DNA of 64,000 nt from Quillaja saponaria. Taxonomy: Eukaryota > Streptophyta > Magnoliopsida > Fabales > Quillajaceae. This document shows, piece by piece, positions 31,131 through 43,307 of this stretch. Positions within the stretch are counted from its first letter, which is position 1. Each line of letters starts with the position of its first letter. Below the pieces are notes generated by a model that did no database searches, had not been told where the DNA came from, and saw only the letters and a list, made by a program, of their open reading frames with translations. Position numbers and translations under genes: made by a program. The stretch spans positions 754,134 to 818,133 of the forward strand of contig CM055618.1 of NCBI GenBank assembly GCA_029379385.1. Direction: 5' to 3'.

Positions 31131-33415
31131 ATTTTGAAATTGTTTTGATATTTCTTCTATTATGCATTTTTTTTTTTTTTTTTTTTTTTATTGACTGCAA
31201 CAATCTATTAAAGTGTAATTTTTTTTAACTGATTGTGTTCTTTTAGTGCTAAAATTGGTTAAAAGAATTAGTTTGTAGGGCCACCTTTGATTACTTTGTT
31301 TGAGTTAATTTTAGTTTTGAACTAGGTTGAAGATGTGTTGTGAGGATCAATTCTGATGGGTCTGCCGACAACGCATCCTTGTGCTTTATTTGAATCTGTT
31401 TGTTGCTTGTTCACCTGGATAGAATAAGAGATTTGCAGAAAGTAATTTCAGCAAGAATTGGAGGTGCTAACTTGAAGAGAAGTTGTAGAGGAACACTTAA
31501 AAGGAAGTAATTTGGAGCTATGGTTGAAAGGGAACTTAAAAGTTTGTAGATGGTTTAGCGGGAGTGAAGATAGGAAGATTAACATATATTTTGGTTTAAC
31601 TAAATATGCTATTCTTAGTACTTTATGTTTTATTATTGACAAACTCATGCTCAAAATACTCCTTCATCTCTCTGTTATGAATTATTTAGAATAAAGATTG
31701 TAGTGTGAAAATGGTGAAGCCATCGAAGTACAAGTTTCAAAACTTATGCACAAGATGTTTGAATCATGTTTGTTTGGATTTCTGGTTCTGGTATTTGATC
31801 AAGTCTACAAGTTTGGACCTACATGAGACGCCTAGTAGAAGTTAAACAATCCAAGCTAGCTTGAACACATTGATCATGTGTGGTTTATCTTGTGTGTGAA
31901 AGTCTGGATAAAACCTAGAAGTATTTGCATTGGAAACCGTAAAAAATATCTGATTTTACAAAGTGAAGTGGAATCTGTCTTTTGATATTTCAACTCGTTT
32001 TTCAATTGTTTTCTGTTTTCTAGGCATGAGTTTTGTTTTGATGTATAAAATTTGTAAAGTACACTTGCGGTCTAGCTTATTCATTTTGTTCATTTTGTCT
32101 AGAAGTACTCTTGAAGTTCGGACCAAAATATCTTTAGAAGGAATTTATCCAAATTAACGGTTTTATATTCATAATGTAAAATGAAATTGCATGTAAAGAG
32201 AATTAAGTCATTTAGAAAACATATTACATATATTCTGAGCTATCCTTCGTTTTGTTTTATTTTCTAGGAAATTATTGTCATAAAAAAAGTAAACGGCAGT
32301 TGCTTGATCAATTTCATAGTAGATTTTGTTTTTTCGACTTGTAAATTGACAACACAATTATGAATAAACGGTTATACATAACCAGACGATTTGAATAGTC
32401 CTTTAACATATAGTAGATAAATTTGTCCACAATGGAGACACCCTAGTTTCAATTTGAGACTTTAATTTGCAGGTCCATGTCTCGAGCTCTGCTATAATTA
32501 TGAAAATGGGAGGGATTGCACTTATGCTCAAGATCTTCACTCACAGTTTTCCCATTGTCGATGTTATCTATTGGTGTTTCAAGGTGAATAAATGTTGAAA
32601 ATAAAATGTCAAAATAAAACAAATACTAGAAATATATATGAGCATAATCAAGTCAGGCAAAAGCTAATTAAATTGAGAGCTGATGAGCCATATATGGAAG
32701 CATACCTTAACCAGTCACAGACTCACAGGCAATGCATTATTTCCTTATAATTTTTTGTGCATTCTGCTTTGTGGTTCTTTTTCCACCACTTCTACTACCA
32801 CTACTCCGTTTTCTTACGTATCGAACATCCATATTATAGATCCACTGAGTGCAGACTCATTACGAAGTCGCTTAGTTTCAATACCTTGTAGAAGAGAATC
32901 ATGATCTTGGACATAGATACTCACCCCATCCTTCTTGACTTCTTAGTCAATCTCAAATTAGGGATTTTTTATTTATTTTTTTCCGTTTAAGGCACTCTAT
33001 TTAAAATTCAGTGGAAATAATTATCAAAAAATACTGACATGTCAAATTTTTTATACATCAGTCCTATTTTATTATTTCTCTCTTCTACCTAACTTTTTTT
33101 AAGCTTTATTTCACGAACAAAGCAGAATAGCAAATCCTAAATCACTCCAATATTTTTCTCAAACTAATAATTGTCCCTGTAATCAAAATAAAAAAGAGTA
33201 ATTCGATTTCAATCGTCCCTTCAATAAGAATTTGTAAAAGCATTGATTAATTCTAGAAGGAGATTAGCTGCAATTACAGAGGTATTACAAGAAGAAATCG
33301 TGGACTTTCAACATCGACTAATTGGCTCGCTTGGAAACTTTGTAGAATGAAAAACCATTCAATAATGTCTGTTAATCTGAATTCTTATAAGATAAGGAGG
33401 TTAGAAGTTTTGCTC

Positions 33416-33446
<31 letters not shown>

Positions 33447-34559
33447 GTTGAAACCAATCAAGAAAACTTTATCTTTTTGCTTATGAATTTTGATTTCTAT
33501 AGGTAATTTTCAAATTTTGCTACTTGCAAACTTGTGTGCCTGTGTGCTGTTATTTTTACTTTTTCCATGTTAATGTTTTCGTTTACTCAAAGTTTCTTCA
33601 CTTTCGAATATATAGGTGCAAAGAAGGGTCGAGAAAAGAAAGTTTCAAGTTGGTATGAGTAAGGTGGAAGGTCATGCTCAATGTGAAGGAACAACAATGG
33701 ACATGCTAAATGATAATTATGCATTTGTCAAAATAATATATATATATATATATATAGATATATATTTTTTTTTTATAAACATGTTACTTTTGACTTTTGT
33801 AGCAGGGATATGCTCCTATAATTTTTTTTATTTAATTTATGGGTGCTATGATCTCTACAAATTAAAGTTTTCTAAACATATAATTTCAATTTGGATACAG
33901 TTTGGATGCTAAATTCAAAAATTACAGTTTTGATTTAGAAATTAAGAATTGAAAAAAAAATTAATTTTGTATCTTTTGTCGGTAAAGTTTGAGAAAGAAA
34001 AAATCGTGATCATCTCCAATATGCTTATTAAGAATTCTCAAAATAACAATGTATATGCCAGGGAAAAAAAAAGTACCTCAAACAAAATAAAAAAACAAAA
34101 GGTGAATTTTTAGTTTGAAACTGACTAAAATTTGAGATCCTTAATAGTTAACTTTTTTGGTTATCAAATTTATTTGCGGAAATCCTTTACATGATTGGTA
34201 TTAAAGGAAGACGAAATATAATCACATGACTGTGAGTTTTTTTAATAGCTGCGCTGAATCACTGTTGATAAGATAACCAAACACTTTCACGGCTATCAAA
34301 AGACTAATTTCTTTAATCCTTGATGACTTGTCTACTTGATCATTGTTTTGGAGTTATGGAGATATTGCTAATACATGGATTGCATTAACTAATCCTTGCT
34401 CGAAATTTCCACTTGGCAACCAAGGACTAATCAGGGAGGAACACACGTCATCAGCTATTCAATGAATACAACTATAATTATCCCTATCTCTATGTAAGAA
34501 AAATATGAAAAACACATTCACTAAACAGAATACAGAGTAGAGCTGTTTTATTATCTTTT
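31131..34559. other. Intergenic stretch, no gene supported
   Basis: Contains a T-rich run at 31168-31189, an A-rich run at 33421-33446 and a (TA)n run at 33739-33757. I see no recognisable exon. 32475-32585 reads open for about 35 residues with several Cys and His, but matches no family convincingly. Confidence 0.5.
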
Positions 34560-36110
34560 CTAATCTTTCACTAACTTGATCTTGGGAGTGGTTTAAAGAG
34601 ATCATCGTCGAACTCAACTCCCGTCCAACTTGTAAGAATTTATACTGACGATAAATTCTCGTCTAAGACCGATCTACATCCCAGACTCGAAGCTCGAACC
34701 AATCCTTCATAGCTCCGTTGATTGGAAACTATTTGATTTAGTTTACAAACCTACTAACCTAAATACAATGTCACTCATCAAACGTCCAACACTTGATATG
34801 GAAACCTTTAAACAATGAAGGGCTAGAACGGCCAAGGGCCATGTTACAGAGCTCGAGATATCCTCCAAAACTTAACACTTGGACACATGATTTACCCAAC
34901 GAAAATATCCCTCATGATAGCCTTAGACAACATGTTTGCCTGAGTATACTTGACACCCCAATCAGGGGATCTCTCCCCGAACCCCCAATCTAGACAATGC
35001 AAAGACAACGCCAGCCACAAGGAAAATTCAATTTGAGGAAGGAGAATAAGGGGATAATTCGAACTTGGTCAGGAGATGTAGTCCCTATAAGGTGGCTCAT
35101 GCAATACTCGAGTACATCCCCCTTGAACCATTTGTTTGTTAGTGACGTCATGGACTTCCTCATCCCTTCTAGGATAAAATTCCTCCTCTGAAGCAATATC
35201 ATGGAACCTCGGACCCTAATAACTTTTTAATTGGTTTTGAATCCTAAATACTCTTCACGAGATTCCTAACCAGATAATGTGCTAAGCTTTTGCCTCTACT
35301 CTCAGAGGTACTATCTTACTTGGTTTGCTTAGTTATAGCTTCGCACTGTTAGTCATTTTGGTTAGCTGATCCTCTTATTCAGAAGGCACTTCATGACTAA
35401 CAGACGACAGAAGTAGGATGTAACCTCTCTATTGACCATGAGCCATAAGGAGGAGAAATCCTTGAATAATTTCATGATCCATTTTAACTCAGCGGCCTTA
35501 GAAGTAGAAGATGCTAGCCCTAAGCTAAACCCTTTGCACGGGACATAATCCGTCGCAAATGGATTTTGAGATGGCCAATTTGCAAGGGATTTTGTGACAA
35601 ATTAAGCCCTTCGAAAAACAGGTTTTTTTCTTGTATTGTGATAATGATAATCCTAAAGGTTGGGTTGAAAAAACTTCATTTTGTTATAGTCTAAGCAAGA
35701 GAATGCCTAAAACCTGGAAAAGTTGATGTGCAGGGCAAAGGAGTATAGTAATGATGAAAGGGCCAAGAAGGCATTGATTCATAACCCCCACATAAGCAAA
35801 AAAGAAGAAGAGTGAGATCCCTTAACGAAGAACTAAAAAGCGAGGTCACAAAGATCCCAATGCGAAAGGCGACTTTAAACCCCTCTCCATCCTAAATATG
35901 ATGAATACAATCCCTCACCAATCTCAAATGATTGTCCTTTTGGCAGTCCATGATAGGGGAATCATAAATTGGTCTACCCATCGAAGACCCCAACACCAAA
36001 CACAGACCAATCCAAACTGTATTTTTCATAAATTGCTCGAGCATGACATGGTCAAACCAAAAGATGCTAGAAAGTGTCGAGGACGATAGTGGAAGGTGTC
36101 ATAAAAAATA
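34560..36110. other. GC-richer repeat-like stretch, unclassified
   Basis: Base composition shifts to more balanced GC from about 34600 to 36100, with direct CTCGAAGCTCGAACC-type words and no long ORF. This resembles LTR or leader sequence of a large gypsy element, but no primer site, gag or pol motif is visible. Confidence 0.25.
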
Positions 36111-37753
36111 AGTAATGTTCACCACCACACACAATGGTGCGTGAGGTGCGTGAACAGTGATGGGTCTTTTAATCACTTTGATTTGTGGCTAGATATATAG
36201 ATCAGGTTTTTTTTATCTCAGTGGTGTATTGAATCAAATATTCTCATGTTCAAAAAAGTCATCAGAAGTAATTTCCAATAGCGAAGCACAGCGGCACACA
36301 GTACCAAAAGAAAACTAACAATATCTCAATTTTAATTCATTAAAAGGTTAATAACAAAGTATATAATAGGTATTTATATGGACAAACATTAAACCAAATC
36401 TAATATAATTAGAATTACATCCATAAATGAAATCCTAATTATAATCGAAATCCTATTTATTCAAATACTAAATAACATTAAAATACTACTAATTTATCAC
36501 TAATTATATATTTAATATGATTACAATTAAATTCTATAAATATATATTATTTTACCTATAAATCATAATTCATGTATATACATGTTCCACCATTGAGTTT
36601 TTGAGAATTCAAAAGAGAAAAATAGATTATTTTTTTTAAAGATGAAGACGGGAAACACTTGGAGGTTTTATTGTTAGTGACAAGGCCAGGAATGATGAAT
36701 TAGTTTAAGAGGAAGAAGAGTTTGAAGAAGAAGAAGATTTAGTCATGATGAAATGGAGGACTTACCATCAGCTTGGAACATATTATGAGTACTTGTAGCT
36801 TTTGTGTGTCTAATGTTTTGAAGTTGAGTATCCACTCTCTAGAAGCCTAGTAATTAGGAATAAACATACTATGATTTTGCATCTTACTCCCTTATAGTGA
36901 GAAGTTTCCTTGGAAAATGATGTGAGTCATTTTCAATTGGAATGTAAGAAATTATACCTCTCCTGGATACTAGCTAGTATGATTCTGGATCATATTTGTT
37001 AACAGATACAATCACCAAACTCATTCTGGGTCTATATACATAGACTTTTACATTCCATAAGAAAATACTTTCTTTGTCTATATTATTCTAAGTCTAATTA
37101 AGACTTTCAGTCGTGAAACTGATCTATCGAAAAAATTGTAAGTAGTTAAATATGGTTATTAGAATTAACCATATTTTTACAGGCATAAAGAATATATAAG
37201 CGTGGTCATGCTAAAAACGGTAGCATGATCAAAAAGAGAAAGAAAAAAGAAAAAAAAAAGAACATAAGGTTCGTCATCATACAATAATTGTCATTAAATT
37301 ACTCATTTAATCACAATTACTCCTCTAGTGGCCTGTTTCAAGTCTTAATTCAAGTTTTAATTTAAGAAAGAATTGTTTTTGGTGTTTCCAAGAGTAAAAG
37401 AAACTTACATGGCCATGCTAGAGAGAAAGAGGAAATTAATTAGTTTTACATTTACCAAAGCCATCGAGGTATATGGTGCACAAAGAATATAAACTGTATG
37501 TGCAAGTTGTACTAGTGAATATATACTGTATATACATGCAAGTTCTATTAGTGAACTAGGGTTGGTGAATCTTGTGACAAACAGTAGCTTTAACAATGTG
37601 TGAGTTCATACGTTGACAAGGTTTAATTGCTACAGGATTTCTGTCAACTCTTAGATAACATTTCAGAAAGCATGTGCCCCTTATTTAGGCCTTGACCAAT
37701 TTTGTTTTAATCTAATTCCATTTTCTAACCTCCATAAACAAACAATGTTGTAG
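36111..37753. other. AT-rich intergenic stretch, no gene seen
   Basis: No coding pattern. The last part is presumably intron of the reductase-like relic that follows. A purine-rich tract lies at about 37229-37262. Confidence 0.5.
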
Positions 37754-37938
37754 GAATGAAACATTCCAAAATGTATCGAATTGGTGGGTGATGTTAGAGA
37801 TGTTGCCTATGCACATATACTAGCCTTGGAGAATCCTTTAGCTAGGCGAAGATATCATTTAGTTAAAAGAGTCATTCACCTGTCTGAGGTTGTGAAGATT
37901 TTCCATGAGCTTTTCCCTACTCTGAAACTTCCTGACAG
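37754..37938 (+). pseudogene. Internal exon of a cinnamoyl-CoA-reductase-like gene
   Basis: After an acceptor TTGTAG (37748-37753) the exon encodes DVRDVAYAHILALENP, RRRYHLVKRVIHLSEVV and FPTLKLP. This is the penultimate-exon region of cinnamoyl-CoA-reductase-like enzymes, where a valine-aspartate-valine-arginine-aspartate-valine-alanine segment follows the catalytic domain. A one-base shift just before that segment (near 37780) breaks the frame with the exon start. The 3' boundary shows GC instead of GT (CAG|GC). The next exon expected downstream is absent here. A last exon of the same family lies 34 kb to the left at 3498, in the wrong order to be the same gene. Confidence 0.7.
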
Positions 37939-38525
37939 GCAAAGTTTCCTATATATACACAATGTGCTATCATTAATGAAGCCCAAGTGTATATGACATA
38001 AATGCAATTTTTCACCACCAATAATGTGTTGCCTAATGCGACAATTCCTCTTCTGTAAAGTTACGTAGTTTATAGATCTATGTGGATTTTAGATCTTAAT
38101 TCTTCTTCTAATGCTGTAGAAGTATGATTCTTTGGGATCTTCCCTAATATTTTAGGTCACAATTCTTTTTCTAATGTCCGAGTTCATTGTCCAACGAAAT
38201 TCCTATATTTTTTAGAAAGAAAAAAGGATTCTCTTGATCGTCCTTCAAGCAAAATTTCTGTAAACATGCATGTGTAGGGTTTCTTTTACTATCAGGATAC
38301 AAAAGTATTTTCTGAGGTTAATTATCTTGTTTTTTGTATAATTATCTTTTTTATGGTAAGATAATTGTCTTTTACACATTATAGAAGTATATTAACATGT
38401 TTCTTATTTCTTCAGTTTCAAAAATGTTATATACCCAAATATTAGTCAAAATGTTATGGCGTGATGGACATTGAACAACTCCATTCTGATGAGCAAATAA
38501 ATCATTTTTTTCCATAACTTTGTTT
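37939..38525. other. Intergenic stretch, no gene seen
   Basis: AT-rich. It lacks the reductase final exon and runs into the copia 5' LTR. Confidence 0.5.
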
Positions 38526-38991
38526 TGTTAGAATTCAAACCCTTCACCATTAAGAAACTTAATTGACTAGATAACCATTATCTAGTAAATAGGACTATTT
38601 GACTAAAGATAAGCATTATCTAGTAATTTGAGGATGAGATAAAAAATAAAATAAAATTGGACAAGTATGGAGGTGCCCATTTCCTATAAATAGGACTTAT
38701 GCTATGATTTGTGTATATTGAGTGGAGGTAGTAGTATAGTAGCATAAAAAAAAATAAATAAATAAAAAGAAGAGGAAAAAGTTAGCCGTAGCAAGTATAG
38801 AGAGAAAAGAGGAATAATACTTGAGTTTTGAAACACCAAGTTTGTGTGAGAGAAATATTTTGCTCGAGAGTGCTTCATTGTGTGAGTTTTGTAATCAAAA
38901 TTTATTAATAATATATACTTGTGAGCCCATTACGCTTTCAACAAGTGGAATCAGAGCGAAAGTTCTTGTCTACAATCAATAAAGTGAAAAG

Positions 38992-40375
38992 ATGGCCAAC
39001 ATGATGCAACCTCAAATCCCAAAATTAATGAAGACAAATTATGGGAATTGGAGCATCTAAATGAAGGTTTTGCTTGGGTCACAAGATTTATGGAAAATTG
39101 TTAAAGACTGGTAAATTGAATTTGCAAATGAAACTACCAAGACATCTTTACCAAATGCCCAAAAGATGACATTGAAGAAAGCACATAAGAAGGCCTTGTT
39201 CTTTATTTTTCAAGGAGTTGCTGAATCAACCATTGAAAAAGTTTCAGATGCAAAGACATCAAAAGATGTGTGAGAGATTCTGTAAAAATCTTTACAAGGA
39301 GTCAAAAAGGCTAAAAAGGTACAACTCCAATCACTTAGAGCTAAAACTGAGATGCTAAAAATGCAAAGTTCAGAAAATATTGCAGATTATGTCATCTGTC
39401 CAAAAATGGTAGTAAACAAGATGAAAAGAAATGGAGAAACTCTTGATGATGTCAGGGTGATAGTAAAAATCCTATGTTCACTGACGTAGAAATTTGATTA
39501 TATCATTGCAGCCATTGAAGAATCGAAAGATTTTTCACAAATTTCTCTTGACAAGCTTGATAGTTCTCTTCAAGCACATGAGAGAGAATGAATTAGAATG
39601 AAAATACTGATAATCTGGAGCAAGCTTTGCAAAGCAACTTATATGTAGATGAAAATCAAGCTAGCAGTATCTATGGACGAGATATAGGAAATTGTAGTGG
39701 CTACAAAGATGGCAATAGAGATGGATATAGTAGATATGGGCATGGCAGACAATTTTTTGAAAGAGGTCAGACAAATGAAGGCTATTATACATATGGTCGT
39801 GGTCAAAGATCCAGAGGCCAAGGAAGAGGGGATTTCAATGATGAGGTGATAAATCTCAGTTGCAGTGTTATAATTACAATAAGTATGGCCATTTCAATTA
39901 TAAGTGCAAATCAGCTACTAAAATGGAGGAAAGAAATCATCTTGCAACAGGTGAAGACAAAAATAAGGAATCTGTTATTTTCCTCACTTACAAAGAAAAT
40001 GAAGAGTGCACGAAAAATGTTTGGTATCTTGACACTAGTACCAGCAACCACATATGTAGCCAAAAAGAGCTGTTTATAGATTTAGACGAGACAATCTAAA
40101 GGTAAGTTATTTTTGATGACTCATTATAGATTCTGTTTAAAGGTAAAGATAAACTTATGATTACCTTAAAGAATAAAGATAAGAAGTATATACATGATGT
40201 TTATTATGTACTTATTTGAAAAGCAATATCATTAGTCTTGGTTAGCTCTTAGAAAGAGGGATATGACATATACATGAATGATCGCTCTCTTAACCTTAGA
40301 AACTGAAATGGAGAATTAATTACTAAAGTTGACATAATGAAGAATCGTCTATTCACACTTGATATCCAGTAGAAG
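38992..40375 (+). pseudogene. Copia gag-protease relic
   Basis: Starts MANMMQPQIPKLM, followed by a UBN2-type gag (GNWSI.MKVLLGSQDLWKIV, SLQARKTE-like helices), an RNA-binding Gly/Arg-rich part (39690-39840) and a zinc knuckle CYNYNKYGHFNYKC (39863-39904) in which the second Cys is Tyr. The protease region WYLDTSTSNHIC (about 40023-40060) has Thr-Ser where Asp-(Ser/Thr)-Gly is expected. The tail up to NRLFTLDIQ (about 40345-40371) is still recognisable. Many stops. Confidence 0.75.
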
Positions 40376-40377
40376 TG

Positions 40378-43150
40378 ATGAATCGTCAAAAGTTGACAAC
40401 CAATTAAGTACAACAACAATATACACAAGGAGCTCTGCTCTATTCTATATTGCAAACAGTAACAAACTTATTTATCTCACAAATCAAAATCTAAAACTTA
40501 AGCTCTAATGTGACTGTAAAGCTTAATCATTTGCCTTCAAGTAAATGAACTCGAATACCTTGCACAACAATATCGGCAAGTCACGTACTCGTCAGTGACG
40601 TATGATGAGATCTTGATACTGAAAAAGACCATAAACTAACGAAGTGAGTCATAAAAACTCAGTGAGTGAAAAATGTACCCTAAGGGTACTAGCATCAAAC
40701 AATACATAATTAAAATGCATATATCAAATAATTTCATGTTAACATGAACTACAAAATAATTCAATTTCGTAAATACGTAAATATAGAAAATGTAAAAAAA
40801 AAAAAAAAACTACAATTCATGTAATGCATTATACAAAAAAATCAATCAAAGCATCTAAAGGGCCATTTGGAGTAACTCAGCACCTATAAATTAAATACAT
40901 ATCCTCCTCGGGGCATTTTTGCTCCCGCAGACCAAGAATGTTTATACTCCTCATATATCCTCCCCGAGGATGAGTAACTCTAATATCTTTAGTCAATATC
41001 AAATAAACGAAGCAAATATATCCTAGGTGCACTCGGATTCTATTTCATATAAAAAAACAATATCATTGGCCCTTATCAAACACAAACAAAATTTCACACA
41101 ATTACATAACAAAATTAGTATTACAATGTGGTACCTTTATAACTTAATTCAATCAAAGCATTAAATATTCATATTTAAGAACTAAATACATATTGATACA
41201 CATATACACAACATAGTAGCAACCCAAAGAGTATCATTTTTCACTCACAAGGTCACGGATTTTGCTCGTCGCTCCTTCTTGAATCCAAGTGTGTTGTTAG
41301 ATCAACAATATAATCCAGAGCTAAAAAACATATTCCTAAGTACTACTTAGTTTATAATTTTGTAGTTATAATCCTCTAATTACTAAAACTTATAAATATC
41401 AACTTCTATGTATTTCTTTGAAACTAAGTCCTTTTAGGCATTTTAACAATTACCTTGAAGGCACTTTAATTTCATTTCATGTATGTAAATATTATGTATA
41501 TACATACCAAGAAAATCAACACTAATTCATTAATTCAATATTACTCATATTCCAAGCATTAAATTCAAGTTAAGTTACCCATTTAAAATCAATCAAGAGC
41601 TTAAGTTATGTTATTCCAATATCAACCTAACCAATTTCCAAGATTCATCTTTCCTTAACATTTAACCAACATTACTTTACTCCTTATTCTTAGACTATTA
41701 TTTAAATTCAAATAATATCTAACCACCAAGAATCAAATATACCGAGTTTTATTCATTACCTTACAACTATTTTCTTTTAGACATTTTGTTGAACATCTTA
41801 AGGGCATTTTTAATTTTATTTCATTTCATGTGTATGTATATATACCCCAAAGAATCAACACAATTGCATCAATTTTCTTATCATTTATTTTCCAAACATC
41901 GTCCTTGAAATTAGTTTAGCTAACCAAAGTAATCAAAGCTTAAATTACACATATTTCCAAACCTAATCCAAGCTTTCCTTACACACTTAACTATCACCTA
42001 TTTCCTCACTTTTAAGCTCTAACTCTTCCCCTTTAATTCCCTAAACTTCAACATTATCTATAATCCCAACATTAGCTTTAAAGTTAACCTACTCATTTAA
42101 AAGCTACTACAAGTTTGGATTATGGAAGCTCAACAACAAGCCAACAGCACATCCTTCACTAACATAATTACCAAGCTTATGAACACCCTTAACACTACTA
42201 TTTTACTCAACCCCCTACTCAAAATCTTCATACCCAACCAAAAGACAACAATTAGCTTCTTTTAGGTATTTTGTCAAATATCTTAGGGGTACTTTTTATT
42301 CCCATTCATGTATATATATATATATATATATATGCTTTATTGTGTATACCAAGGGAAATTTAACATTAACTCAAGAACACTCTCAGTAATTACTACACAA
42401 ATATTTAATTGGAATTGAATGAGTTGCTTAGGGACAAACAAAAGCATGGATTATGGAAATTTACAATAACTAACCTAATTCCAAGATTATGTCTCTTCCA
42501 ACAATACTTTACCCACAACTAATTATCCTTCAATTTTCTAAATTTCATCATTCAATCAACATAATTAGAAAGGAATCCTAGCTTCAAGTTCTAATCATTC
42601 ACAATTCACTGAAAATAATGTCTAAACTCTCAAATAACATCAAAGAATAGCAATTAACTAAAAAGGAAGCAAGAGAATAGCTTGGAGTTACCAAAACCCC
42701 AAACCACCAAGAAGGATTGGCAAGTGCAAGGTGGCTATTTCTACACCTTATTGCCATGCTGCCAGCCTACTTGGAGCCCATAAACCACCCTTGCTGGACG
42801 AACAAAGTGAAGGTGCTTCATTTTCGGTTGCTTGCTGCAATCTATGAAAGACCATCATAATCGACTGTTGAAGCACAACTCATGGCCAGGAGAGAAAACA
42901 TAGCATAAGAAGCAGAGCTAAGCTTACCATATGGAAAGAAGGAAAACGAAAGGAAACAAGGACTGAACTAAGCAATGCACACAACTAAGAAAGATGTTGT
43001 CTTAGCTAGCAAAGGAGAAAAAGAAGAATCCAAAAAACAGGGAACGCAGGGGCAAGGAAAGAGGAGAAAATAAGAAAGGATGAGAGGAAAAAGAAAAGAA
43101 AAAGAAAAAGAAATTAAAATGATAAGGTCAAAGTCAAAGTTTTTAAAGTA
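40378..43150 (-). repeat. Repeat family R, copy D (inside copia)
   Basis: Read on the minus strand it starts ACTTTGACTTTGACC near 43140, has the pyrimidine-rich tract (43110-42960), the GAGTTACTC / GAGTAACTC half-sites (40970s and 40870s), the perfect palindrome GTACCCTTAGGGTAC (40676-40690), the CACTCACTGAG word, and the GGAGCTC landmark near 40427. It lies between the protease and integrase parts of the copia element. No flanking target duplication is obvious because some copia sequence is missing at the junction. (TA)n at 42308-42331. Confidence 0.75.
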
Positions 43151-43307
43151 GTGGTGCATATAAATTCTTAGTATATGTATATATATTTAATGTTTGCTTA
43201 CATTTTTTTTATTTTACTAATGTATTTATTTCTTTTATAACTAAAAATTACGAATAATACTTTAAAACATAATACTACGATACTAAGTTATGACATGACT
43301 ACTAGAG

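Noticed and set aside
32475..32585. Short open stretch with a Cys-x8-Cys pair, reminiscent of a CCCH zinc finger
   Set aside because: The remaining spacing (Cys-x5-Cys-x3-His) is not met and there is no neighbouring exon.
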